A stretch of 64,000 nt of DNA. Origin: Chryseobacterium formosense. Its GTDB lineage: Bacteria; Bacteroidota; Bacteroidia; Flavobacteriales; Weeksellaceae. This document shows, in pieces, positions 54,732-61,998 of this stretch. The translations under genes were made by a program, and so were the position numbers. Every line of letters starts with the position of its first letter. Position 1 is the stretch's first letter. The notes beneath the pieces are model-generated. The model saw nothing but the letters and a program-made list of their open reading frames with translations, was not told the origin of the DNA and did not search any database. The stretch spans positions 372,001 to 436,000 of the forward strand of contig NZ_FPAP01000002.1 of assembly GCF_900116415.1 (NCBI RefSeq). The letters run 5' to 3'.

Positions 54732-55406
54732 ATGAAGATTTTTAAAATCGCTGCACTAAGTGCGGTTTTCGCGGCGCAGTTTGCGTTTGCACAGTTCAAG
54801 CAAACGCCTTTGCCGTATGCTTACAATGCATTGGAAGGAAATGTAGATGCACAGACTATGGAAATTCACTATTCAAAACATGCAGCAGCTTATGTTGCCA
54901 ATTTGAATAAAGCAATTGCAGGAACTCCACAGGAAAAACAGACGTTGTTTCAGATTCTTTCAAAAGCAGGAACTTTACCAATGGCGGTAAGAAATAACGC
55001 AGGTGGTCACTACAATCACGAATTATTCTGGACTGTTTTAACCCCACAAAAAGACACAAAACCTTCTGCAAACTTGGCAAAAGCCATCAACGATACTTTC
55101 GGAAGTATGGATGCTTTCAAAGAAAAAATGGCAAAAGCGGGAGCAGACCGTTTCGGTTCTGGCTGGGCTTGGCTTTCTGTAGATAAAAACGGAAAATTGT
55201 TCGTTTCTTCTACGCCAAATCAAGACAATCCTTTGATGGATGTTGTGGAAGAAAAAGGTACACCAATCTTCGGAATCGACGTTTGGGAGCACGCTTATTA
55301 CCTGAAATATCAGAACAAAAGAGCAGATTATCTTACTGCGATCTGGAATGTAACCAACTGGAAAGAAATCAGCAGAAGATACGACGAAGCTTTAAGCAAA
55401 AAATAA
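54732..55406 (+). CDS. sodA: Superoxide dismutase, exported, Mn-type residues
   Basis: A 224-residue Fe/Mn superoxide dismutase with a signal peptide (MKIFKIAALSAVFAAQFAFA), so it acts in the periplasm or outside. Metal ligands are His46, His96 (GGHYNHELFW), Asp183 and His187 (GIDVWEHAYYL). The second-sphere pattern, Gly92 in AGGHYNH with Gln164 in NQDNPLM, is that of manganese enzymes. It sits after the SCO gene, with a repeat in between. Mn or mixed metal use is inferred from these residues. Confidence 0.93.
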   Translation: MKIFKIAALSAVFAAQFAFAQFKQTPLPYAYNALEGNVDAQTMEIHYSKHAAAYVANLNKAIAGTPQEKQTLFQILSKAGTLPMAVRNNAGGHYNHELFWTVLTPQKDTKPSANLAKAINDTFGSMDAFKEKMAKAGADRFGSGWAWLSVDKNGKLFVSSTPNQDNPLMDVVEEKGTPIFGIDVWEHAYYLKYQNKRADYLTAIWNVTNWKEISRRYDEALSKK

Positions 55407-55419
55407 TCTTTTCAACCTA

Positions 55420-55840
55420 ATTTGCAGCATATTTCTCACCTTTTTTACGGTTTTCAGACCTCTGTTTCCGTTGGTGGAGTATGCTGTAAATTATCAATGC
55501 ATCAGCGTAGAATTGTGTGTCAACAGGAAAAAATGTGAATCTCCACTGTAACGGAAAATGTTATTTAGCAAAAGAATTATCCAAAACAACCAATACAGAT
55601 TCTTCACCTTTACACAAAACAAAAAATTCAGGGCAGAAACTTCTCGACATCTACGTTCTTCCTGAAATTACCGAAATCACTAAAACAGAAAACGCTTTCT
55701 TTTCAAATTCAAATTTTCTTTACGAAACGGCGTATTTTTTCTGTCCGAAACCTATTTTCAAACCACCGGTTTTTAAGTTATTTTTTCAAATCTTGTTTAA
55801 ATCACAGAAGTTTTGCATTTGTTTTAAAATTATCGTGTAG
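55420..55840 (+). pseudogene. Frameshifted second copy of the CxGKCY small protein
   Basis: Two frames must be joined to recover a homologue of the protein at 53106-53468. One frame encodes FLTFFTVFRPLFPLVEYAV and then NYQCISVELCVNRK, parallel to FIVFTIAIRPVLPMLNYVI and NLCENR. The other, from 55517 (GTG), encodes CNGKCYLAKELSKTT and beyond. The switch occurs in a six-A run at 55528-55533: removing one A joins the two parts. No canonical ATG, GTG or TTG starts the first part. Either the gene is decayed, the run is a sequencing error, or it is a programmed or variable slip. Confidence 0.6.
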
Positions 55841-55841
55841 T

Positions 55842-55919
55842 TGTCATTCAGTAGGAATCTCAACAAAGATTTTCACGTTATGATTTTAAAAACTCCGCTT
55901 AGATTCCTACGGAATGACA
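55842..55919. repeat. Inverted repeat 'TGTCATTCAGTAGGAATCT'
   Basis: TGTCATTCAGTAGGAATCT at 55842-55860 is inverted at 55901-55919 as AGATTCCTACGGAATGACA with one mismatch. The loop is 40 bases. It looks like a small dispersed inverted-repeat element common in Chryseobacterium-like genomes; no gene is inside. Confidence 0.7.
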
Positions 55920-56095
55920 AAGCAGGTACTTCGAGCCGTGCAAACTTTTGTGGTTAAGATTGAATGGTTCCATTCAGCAGACTTTCTATTAAAATTTCAA
56001 CTTAAAAAATTTACAATGAAAATTTAATAGAATTTTAGGATAAGCTGATTCAAACGCATATTTTACACCTAATATTCTAATTATTTTCAGAAATA

Positions 56096-57301
56096 TTATT
56101 TTTTGTTTCCTTTTATATTGGGTAAAAATGCAGTAATAATACCCATTAACGGCAAGAATGCACAGATTTTAAATACATATTCAATACTCGTATCGTCTGC
56201 AACTGCTCCTAAAATGGCAGATCCAATTCCGCCCATTCCAAACATAAATCCGAAGAACAATCCGGCAACCAAGCCGATTTTATTAGGCATCAAATCTGTT
56301 GCATAAACTAATATCGCCGAAAAAGCTGAAGCAATAATTAATCCTATTAAAACAGCAAAAATAATTGTCCAGAATAGTGGTAGGTAGGGAAGACACAGGG
56401 TAAATGGTGCAGCTCCCAGAATAGAAATCCAGATGATTTTTTTTCTGCCGTATTTGTCGCCGAGTTTTCCGCCTAAAATGGTTCCTACGGCAACTGCAGC
56501 CAAGAAAATGAACAAATAAAGCTGAGAATCCTGTACAGATACATGGAATTTGTCAATCAGGAAAAATGTAAAATAATTCGTCATTGAAGCCAGATAAATG
56601 TATTTCGAAAATACCAAAGCCAATAAAACGCTGATAGAAAACAAAACTTTTTTTCTTGATAATTGTATTTCAATAACATCACTCGGATGTTTTGATGATT
56701 TTCTTGATGATAATCTTTCTGAATACCAATTCCCGATCCTCCATAAGACGATGATTCCAATGAATGCTGCGATTGCAAATAACCCTACATAACCTTGTCC
56801 CAAAGGAAGAATAATTAAGGCAACCAACAATGGTCCGATAGCACTTCCCGAATTTCCACCAACCTGAAAAATGGACTGCGCCAAACCTTTTTGTCCGCCC
56901 GATGCCATTTGCGCCACTCTTGAAGCTTCAGGATGAAATATAGATGAACCCATTCCGATTAATGCAACCGAAATTAAAATCACATAATATTCATGAGCCG
57001 CCGCCAATAAAAGTAGACCTGCCATAGATAATCCCATTCCGATGGCCAAAGATCTCGGATTTGGTTTTTTATCGGTATAAATTCCTACAAAAGGTTGTAG
57101 AATAGATGCTGTAAGTTGGAAAACCAATGTGATAATTCCGATCTGTGCGAATGATAATCTGAATTCTCCTTTTAGAATAGGATACAATGACGGAATTGTA
57201 GATTGAATTAAGTCATTTAAGAAATGAGAAAAACTGATCATAAACAAAATCGGATAAACAATTTTGGTTGTGTCAATGGTCTTGGTACTTATATTTTCCA
57301 T
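56096..57301 (-). CDS. MFS transporter, Fsr (fosmidomycin resistance)-like
   Basis: A 401-residue major facilitator protein with about 12 membrane helices. The N-terminal FSHFLNDLIQSTIPSLYP and the loop FVGIYTDKKPNPRSLAIGMG match the Fsr group of exporters. GMGSSIFHPEASRVAQMASG is another group signature. It is 50 bases downstream of the GntR-type regulator, and the gap contains a copy of a candidate operator. Drug or metabolite efflux is the family role; the true substrate is unknown. Confidence 0.87.
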   Translation of the reverse strand: MENISTKTIDTTKIVYPILFMISFSHFLNDLIQSTIPSLYPILKGEFRLSFAQIGIITLVFQLTASILQPFVGIYTDKKPNPRSLAIGMGLSMAGLLLLAAAHEYYVILISVALIGMGSSIFHPEASRVAQMASGGQKGLAQSIFQVGGNSGSAIGPLLVALIILPLGQGYVGLFAIAAFIGIIVLWRIGNWYSERLSSRKSSKHPSDVIEIQLSRKKVLFSISVLLALVFSKYIYLASMTNYFTFFLIDKFHVSVQDSQLYLFIFLAAVAVGTILGGKLGDKYGRKKIIWISILGAAPFTLCLPYLPLFWTIIFAVLIGLIIASAFSAILVYATDLMPNKIGLVAGLFFGFMFGMGGIGSAILGAVADDTSIEYVFKICAFLPLMGIITAFLPNIKGNKK

Positions 57302-57317
57302 AATATTAAATCATATT

Positions 57318-57338
57318 CATCATATCATCTGATGAATT
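57318..57338 (-). promoter_or_regulatory. Candidate operator before the MFS gene
   Basis: A 21-base sequence identical to 58017-58037, with the core TCATCTGATGA (an odd palindrome, arms TCATC/GATGA) and outer TTCATCA/TGATGAA symmetry. It lies between the GntR stop and the MFS start. Probable binding site of the regulator. Confidence 0.6.
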
Positions 57339-57351
57339 TTATTAAAAATTT

Positions 57352-58008
57352 TTAGTAGGTTTGATCAACAATTTTTTGTGCAATAACAGACGCTTTATCT
57401 GAATCCTGACCTGAAATACACTGATAAAGCTCTGTATGTATTTTTTGAGAAATTTTAAATGATTCGGTATTGTTATCATGCTTCGTCTGAAACGAACTCA
57501 TAATATGTTTCGTAGCGATCTTGTAAATCTCTTTTAAAAGTTTATTTCCGCAAGCTTCTGCAATAGCAAGATGAAAATTGGCATCAGCTTCATAGCATTC
57601 TGAAGCTTGATTAGCTTCTGCAAACTGAGCTCGGAGTTCTAAGTATTTTTTTATGTTTTTTAAATCTTTTTCGTTTCGGCTTATTGCTGCTTTTGCCGCA
57701 ATTTTCGAATCGAGAAGAGAACGGACTTCCTGAACGTCTTTAATTTCCGCTTTATTCATTTGCGCTTCTAAAGACTCTTCAGCATTTTTAGAAATTACAA
57801 AAGTTCCTACACCTTGCAGTACATTCAAAATACCTTTAATGGACAAAATTTTAATAGCTTCACGAATACTTGAACGACCAACACCGTAGATTTTCATCAG
57901 TTCAGGTTCTGTCGGAAGTTTTTCACCAATACCATATTCATCGTTGGAAATTCCTTCGATCAATCTCTCTGCTACTTCTTCCGCTAAAGTCTTTCTTTGA
58001 ATCTGCAT
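57352..58008 (-). CDS. FadR/GntR family transcriptional regulator (FCD domain)
   Basis: A 218-residue regulator. The N-terminal winged helix contains GEKLPTEPELMKIYGVGRSS and IREAIKILSIKGILNVLQGV, typical of GntR. The remaining helical part (residues about 80-215) fits the FCD ligand-binding domain that often binds a small acid, with FHLAIAEACGNKLLKEIY as its conserved core. It likely represses itself and the downstream MFS exporter through the duplicated operator. A -7-like TATCTTTG at 58039-58046 lies directly upstream of the operator, so binding would block transcription start. Confidence 0.9.
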   Translation of the reverse strand: MQIQRKTLAEEVAERLIEGISNDEYGIGEKLPTEPELMKIYGVGRSSIREAIKILSIKGILNVLQGVGTFVISKNAEESLEAQMNKAEIKDVQEVRSLLDSKIAAKAAISRNEKDLKNIKKYLELRAQFAEANQASECYEADANFHLAIAEACGNKLLKEIYKIATKHIMSSFQTKHDNNTESFKISQKIHTELYQCISGQDSDKASVIAQKIVDQTY

Positions 58009-58016
58009 AATCAGAA

Positions 58017-58037
58017 CATCATATCATCTGATGAATT
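58017..58037 (-). promoter_or_regulatory. Candidate operator before the GntR gene
   Basis: Same 21 bases as at 57318-57338. It lies immediately downstream of the -7-like box TATCTTTG (minus strand, 58039-58046) and eight bases before the start codon, an ideal place for autorepression. Confidence 0.62.
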
Positions 58038-58105
58038 GCAAAGATATAGTATTAAAGTTTTACCAAATAGGTTTAATTTATGATTTTTAACCATAATTAA
58101 AACGA

Positions 58106-58136
58106 AAAAGAGATTTCAAAATTTGAAATCTCTTTT
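58106..58136 (-). terminator. Terminator of the rpsT-tRNA-Glu operon
   Basis: A long palindrome: AAAAGAGATTTC (58106-58117) and GAAATCTCTTTT (58125-58136), loop of seven AT bases that can pair further. On the minus strand it ends in TTTTT, just after the second tRNA. Confidence 0.88.
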
Positions 58137-58137
58137 G

Positions 58138-58209
58138 TAGCCCGTAGGGGAATCGAACCCCTCTTACCAGAATGAAAATCTGAGGTCCTAACCGATAGAC
58201 GAACGGGCC
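58138..58209 (-). tRNA. tRNA-Glu (TTC), distal copy
   Basis: A 72-base cloverleaf on the minus strand. The acceptor stem GGCCCGT pairs with ACGGGCT (G1-T72 wobble), the anticodon loop TTTTCAT gives anticodon TTC, and the T arm contains GGTTCGATTCC. CCA is not encoded. It has the same sequence as the copy at 58306-58377. Confidence 0.95.
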
Positions 58210-58305
58210 ATCTACCAAACTACAAATAAATCTGTAGGGTTAGTTTTTGTTTTTATAAGTTTCAACTCTTATTTAATTATTCGGTTAGTAATAATTAAAA
58301 TTTAG

Positions 58306-58377
58306 TAGCCCGTAGGGGAATCGAACCCCTCTTACCAGAATGAAAATCTGAGGTCCTAACCGATAGACGAACGGGCC
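58306..58377 (-). tRNA. tRNA-Glu (TTC), proximal copy
   Basis: An identical tRNA-Glu with anticodon TTC, lying ten bases after the rpsT stop codon on the same strand. No promoter is visible between, so it is probably cut from the rpsT transcript. The two copies are separated by 96 bases of AT-rich spacer. Confidence 0.95.
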
Positions 58378-58387
58378 AACTATATAA

Positions 58388-58642
58388 TTACGCTAATTTA
58401 TTAACGTGCTTAGTCAACTTACTTTTCAAGTTAGCCGCTTTGTTTTTGTGGATAATGTTTTTCTTAGCTAATTTATCCAATAAAGCGATAACTTTAGGCA
58501 ATTGCTCAGATGCAGCTGCTTTGTTTTCTTCATTTCTCAAGACTTTCATTGCTGTTCTAGCAGTCTTGTGATAGTATCTGTTACGAACTTTTCTAACTTC
58601 GTTTTGTCTTATTCTCTTAAGTGCTGATTTATGATTAGCCAT
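58388..58642 (-). CDS. rpsT: Small ribosomal subunit protein S20
   Basis: An 84-residue basic protein of the 30S subunit. The open frame extends seven codons upstream to 58663, but MANHKSALKRIRQNEVRKVR is the conserved start. It continues with the classical S20 helices (YYHKTARTAMKVLRNEE and KNIIHKNKAANLKSKLTKHV). The promoter is 19 bases upstream and two tRNA-Glu genes follow downstream. S20 binds 16S rRNA early in assembly. Confidence 0.97.
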   Translation of the reverse strand: MANHKSALKRIRQNEVRKVRNRYYHKTARTAMKVLRNEENKAAASEQLPKVIALLDKLAKKNIIHKNKAANLKSKLTKHVNKLA

Positions 58643-58660
58643 ATCGTTTAAATGTGAGTG

Positions 58661-58691
58661 CAAATGTATAGACTTTTTCGTTACCCACCAA
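58661..58691 (-). promoter_or_regulatory. Promoter of the rpsT-tRNA-Glu operon
   Basis: On the minus strand, TTG (58689-58691, in TTTGG), a 20-base spacer and TACATTTG (58661-58668), a full TAnnTTTG match. Confidence 0.8.
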
Positions 58692-58719
58692 ATTTATTTT
58701 TGATTATTTTAAAATATTT

Positions 58720-59040
58720 TTAGTTTTCTTCTGAAAGGTACTTTTTAAGCTTGTCCAGGGCTTGTTGTACTCTAATATTTTCAGTTTCGTTTTCTATTTT
58801 GTGGATGATATTTTCCAACATAATTATTGCATTATTCCATTCTCCCGTAGAGTTGGAAAAAGTAAGTCCGTCGATGGTTACTTCAAAAATACTTTTCTCT
58901 CCGCTCCTGTAGAGTTTGAAACTAATTTTATCATCCTTGCCTGTGATCCCTTCCGTACTAGTTTTTAAATCATATCCTTTCGGGTTTGAGCGAATTTTAT
59001 TAAAAAGCAGTTTCGCTTCTTGAATTTTTAAATTCGGCAT
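58720..59040 (-). CDS. Small hypothetical protein
   Basis: A 106-residue protein if translation starts at MPNLKIQEAKLLFNKIRSNP (59040). The open frame goes on to 59145, but the extra 35 residues look unlike the rest. It is mostly alpha/beta with ISFKLYRSGEKSIFEVTIDG and a helical, Leu/Lys/Glu-rich tail (IRVQQALDKLKKYLSEEN). I do not recognise a family. It has its own consensus promoter and an inverted repeat overlapping the start of transcription, so it is probably a regulated gene. Confidence 0.6.
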   Translation of the reverse strand: MPNLKIQEAKLLFNKIRSNPKGYDLKTSTEGITGKDDKISFKLYRSGEKSIFEVTIDGLTFSNSTGEWNNAIIMLENIIHKIENETENIRVQQALDKLKKYLSEEN

Positions 59041-59130
59041 GATAAAAAATTTGGTAGTTCTGAGAGTATGGTAATAAGTACTCTTCAAATAATGAAATAT
59101 AATTTTTACCAATTCTGATTTTAATGACCC

Positions 59131-59154
59131 GCAAAAGTCATTCAAAACTTTTGC
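59131..59154 (-). promoter_or_regulatory. Inverted repeat at the start of transcription, possible operator
   Basis: GCAAAAGT (59131-59138) and its inverse ACTTTTGC (59147-59154) lie eight bases apart, directly next to the -7 element, where a repressor would act. No known regulator can be named. Confidence 0.45.
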
Positions 59155-59183
59155 AAAAGTAATATTTTTCGAATGCTAAACAA
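59154..59183 (-). promoter_or_regulatory. Promoter of the small hypothetical gene
   Basis: On the minus strand, TTG (59181-59183, in TTTTG), a 19-base spacer and TACTTTTG (59154-59161), matching TAnnTTTG. The predicted start is near 59148. Confidence 0.7.
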
Positions 59184-59197
59184 AATCTAATTTAAAA

Positions 59198-61321
59198 TTA
59201 CTTAAAAATTCTCTTGATCACGTTTCCAATTTCCATGAAATCATCATGATTGCCTACAGATCTTTTTTCAGAACTGGTTGTGTCAAACTCGGAAAAAGGA
59301 AAAATGAGAAGGTAGTTTTTATCTAGTAAATACCTGTTGAGCAATTCTGGAATACGGCGCATTTGTGGAATATAAGATTTCATTCCCCTTCTTGCCATGA
59401 AAACGATCAGTGCTTCGTCTGTTTTTAGCTCTGTTGCTGTTTTTTCACCGTCTTTCCAGGTATTCATGATGATGAATTCTGCTTCTATATTGGCTTTTTT
59501 TATGATTCTCTGCAAAATATTCAGAATATTTTCAGAAGCGTAGAAGGTAATGGTCGCTCCGGAATTTCGGGCAATATTCCAGACTCTTAGAAGCGCATGG
59601 AAGAATCCTGCTTCCTGATGAGCATTTTCAGGAAGCATAACTGCATATTTTTTTATTGTCGATAAAGGTTGGGCAGCATGATATACGAGAACATTCACAT
59701 CTTCACTCTGCAGATACCCGTTGTAAAGATTAAATGCAAAAGATGGAGAAAAGCCTTTTTCATCTTCGAGAGCAATAATGAGATCGGTAATGTTTTGTTC
59801 TTTAATAACATTGTTGACACCGTTGATCACATCGTTGTCATATCTTTTTAATGGCTGAATTTTTACATCAGCTGCAGCACCCGTGTCAGTTGCGAGGTGA
59901 AGCAGTTTTTCCGCATTTTTTACTGAAGACTCGTTTTTATCTTCATTAATAACATTTAAGGCAAATAGATTTTCTGTATTCGAATGGGCTTTAATTAAAG
60001 TTCCCAGATTCACCATTCTTTCGACCGTTGCTTCATAGTTTAACGCTAAAAGAATGTTTTCCTGTTCATGGCTGTTTCCGGAAATGGTTTCTTCATTGTC
60101 CTGCTCTGCAATTTTCTGTGCATTAGACATCGAAATAAATGATGAAATAGTACAAGAGACGAGAATCAACAAAATACTTCCATTAAGCACATGCTCGTTA
60201 AGCAATCTGATGGGCTCTCCTGTTTCGGTTTCAGAAAGAATAATATTATATCCAACCATTACAGAAGCTAAAGTTGCTGCTGCCGAAGCCGAACTGAGCC
60301 CGAAAATAAGTCTTCCTTCTTCTTTGGAAAGTCTGAATGTTTTCTGAGTAGCAACTGCGGAAAGGTATTTTCCTCCGATAGATGCAGTAAGCATGATCGC
60401 TGCAACTTCCAGGGTTTCCCAGCTTTTAAAAAATACTTTAAAATCGATCAGCATTCCCACACTGATCAGGAAAAATGGGATAAATATGGCGTTCCCGACA
60501 AATTCTACACGATTCATTAATGAAGAAGTATGCGGAATGAGTCTGTTCAAAGCCAATCCGGCAAAGAAAGCTCCGATAATTGCTTCAACGCCTGCAAATT
60601 CTGCCAGTAAAGCAGCAAGATAAATCATCACCAATACAAAAATATACTGTGATATTTTATCATCAACTTTTTTGAAAAACCATCTTCCAATAATGGGAAA
60701 AATCAATAAAACGACTAAAGCAAAAACGATAAATGACACTGAAAGTTTCACCCAGAATTCTGTTCCCACATCACCCTGAGACATTCCTACGATAATCGCA
60801 AGCACCAAAAGTGCCAAAACATCTGTGATCATGGTTCCGCCCACCGTAATGTTGACCGCGGAATTTTTAGCGATCCCTAATTTACTGACCAAAGGATAGG
60901 CGATCAATGTATGTGATGAAAATAAACTTGCAAAAAGTATTGAGGTTAAAATCGAAAAATCTAAAATGTAAATTCCACCTAAATAGCCCAAAACAAAAGG
61001 AACGATGAATGTGTACAAACCGAAAGTGAGGCTTTTCCATTTGTTTTTCTTGAAATCTCCCATGTCGATTTCCAGACCTGCCAAAAACATGATGTACAGT
61101 AAGCCGGTAGTTCCCGTTACTACAATGCTGCTATCTCTCGACAAAACATTGAAACCGTTTGGTCCGATTACGGCTCCTGCGATAATCAGGCCTAATAAAT
61201 GTGGAACTTTTATTTTATTGAGTAAAAGTGGTGCTGCCAAAATAATGATGAGCACCAAGAGAAACTTCAGTACCGGATCTTCGATGGGAAGACTTAGGTT
61301 GTGTATGCTTAGTAAAGTCAT
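59198..61321 (-). CDS. CPA2 cation:proton antiporter with UspA-like domain
   Basis: A 707-residue membrane protein. Residues 1-410 hold 12-13 helices of the monovalent cation:proton antiporter-2 type, with LLNKIKVPHLLGLIIAGAVI and GLLYIMFLAGLEIDM (the conserved acidic pair) and FSSHTLIAYPLVSKLGIAKN. The remaining part (about 430-700) is cytoplasmic with two universal-stress-like modules, for example ILLALNYEATVERMVNLGT and MARRGMKSYIPQMRRIP. The group exchanges Na+ or K+ for protons. It lies six bases downstream of a lipoprotein gene and probably forms an operon with it. Confidence 0.88.
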   Translation of the reverse strand: MTLLSIHNLSLPIEDPVLKFLLVLIIILAAPLLLNKIKVPHLLGLIIAGAVIGPNGFNVLSRDSSIVVTGTTGLLYIMFLAGLEIDMGDFKKNKWKSLTFGLYTFIVPFVLGYLGGIYILDFSILTSILFASLFSSHTLIAYPLVSKLGIAKNSAVNITVGGTMITDVLALLVLAIIVGMSQGDVGTEFWVKLSVSFIVFALVVLLIFPIIGRWFFKKVDDKISQYIFVLVMIYLAALLAEFAGVEAIIGAFFAGLALNRLIPHTSSLMNRVEFVGNAIFIPFFLISVGMLIDFKVFFKSWETLEVAAIMLTASIGGKYLSAVATQKTFRLSKEEGRLIFGLSSASAAATLASVMVGYNIILSETETGEPIRLLNEHVLNGSILLILVSCTISSFISMSNAQKIAEQDNEETISGNSHEQENILLALNYEATVERMVNLGTLIKAHSNTENLFALNVINEDKNESSVKNAEKLLHLATDTGAAADVKIQPLKRYDNDVINGVNNVIKEQNITDLIIALEDEKGFSPSFAFNLYNGYLQSEDVNVLVYHAAQPLSTIKKYAVMLPENAHQEAGFFHALLRVWNIARNSGATITFYASENILNILQRIIKKANIEAEFIIMNTWKDGEKTATELKTDEALIVFMARRGMKSYIPQMRRIPELLNRYLLDKNYLLIFPFSEFDTTSSEKRSVGNHDDFMEIGNVIKRIFK

Positions 61322-61327
61322 TTGTGC

Positions 61328-61891
61328 TTATTTTTTAGAGCGAATCAGTTCAACGGAGAATTTTGCCATACAATTGTCTACAGCAATAGTTCTTACCCCT
61401 TTCATTTTGGTGTCTGAAATATCATTCAGAAGGACATTCATATCCACTTGTTTTTTTGCAGTGGAATCTGTTTTAAAATTAAGTTTGATTTCGTTATTTT
61501 CAAATTTTCCGGAATATAAACGTACCAGATTGTTGTTGTTGATGATTTTGCTAAACAGTTGGATGGAATCGCTGGCGAATTCCCAGGTATCGGTACGCTG
61601 ATCTCCGACAACGTAATCGCTGCAGTTGGATTCTGTACAGATTACTTTTCCGGTCCAGACTCCGGCAATTTCATCGGGCCATTTTACAATTTTGATGGAA
61701 TCCGAATGTTGCTGATTGAAAATACTGTCTCTCATTTTCAGAAGAGATTGATATTCTGCTTCCTTTTGGGCAAACAATTTTTCTTTATCCAATAATTGCT
61801 GTTCTCTCTGCATTAATTCATTGGATTTTTCTTTGTTATCGCAGTTTATAAGGAATAATAAAAGGAAAATTAAAAGTGCAGGATTTTTCAT
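61328..61891 (-). CDS. Lipoprotein of unknown function
   Basis: A 187-residue lipoprotein with a short signal ending in LINC (Cys17). A charged coiled-coil (about residues 20-60, LMQREQQLLDKEKLFAQKEA) follows. The C-terminal part has WPDEIAGVWTGKVICTESNC and later DTWEFASDSIQLFSKI, a beta-rich module; two or three cysteines may form a disulfide. I do not recognise the family. It precedes the antiporter by six bases, so the two are likely expressed together, perhaps for envelope homeostasis. Confidence 0.7.
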   Translation of the reverse strand: MKNPALLIFLLLFLINCDNKEKSNELMQREQQLLDKEKLFAQKEAEYQSLLKMRDSIFNQQHSDSIKIVKWPDEIAGVWTGKVICTESNCSDYVVGDQRTDTWEFASDSIQLFSKIINNNNLVRLYSGKFENNEIKLNFKTDSTAKKQVDMNVLLNDISDTKMKGVRTIAVDNCMAKFSVELIRSKK

Positions 61892-61998
61892 AAAAGTAAG
61901 TTGTTCTTTAAATATAAGAAAAAATTACCGATCAATCCAAGATTTCGGTTGTAAAAAGATAGTGTTGAGAAGAATTTAAGCCTTATAAAAGCTGAATA

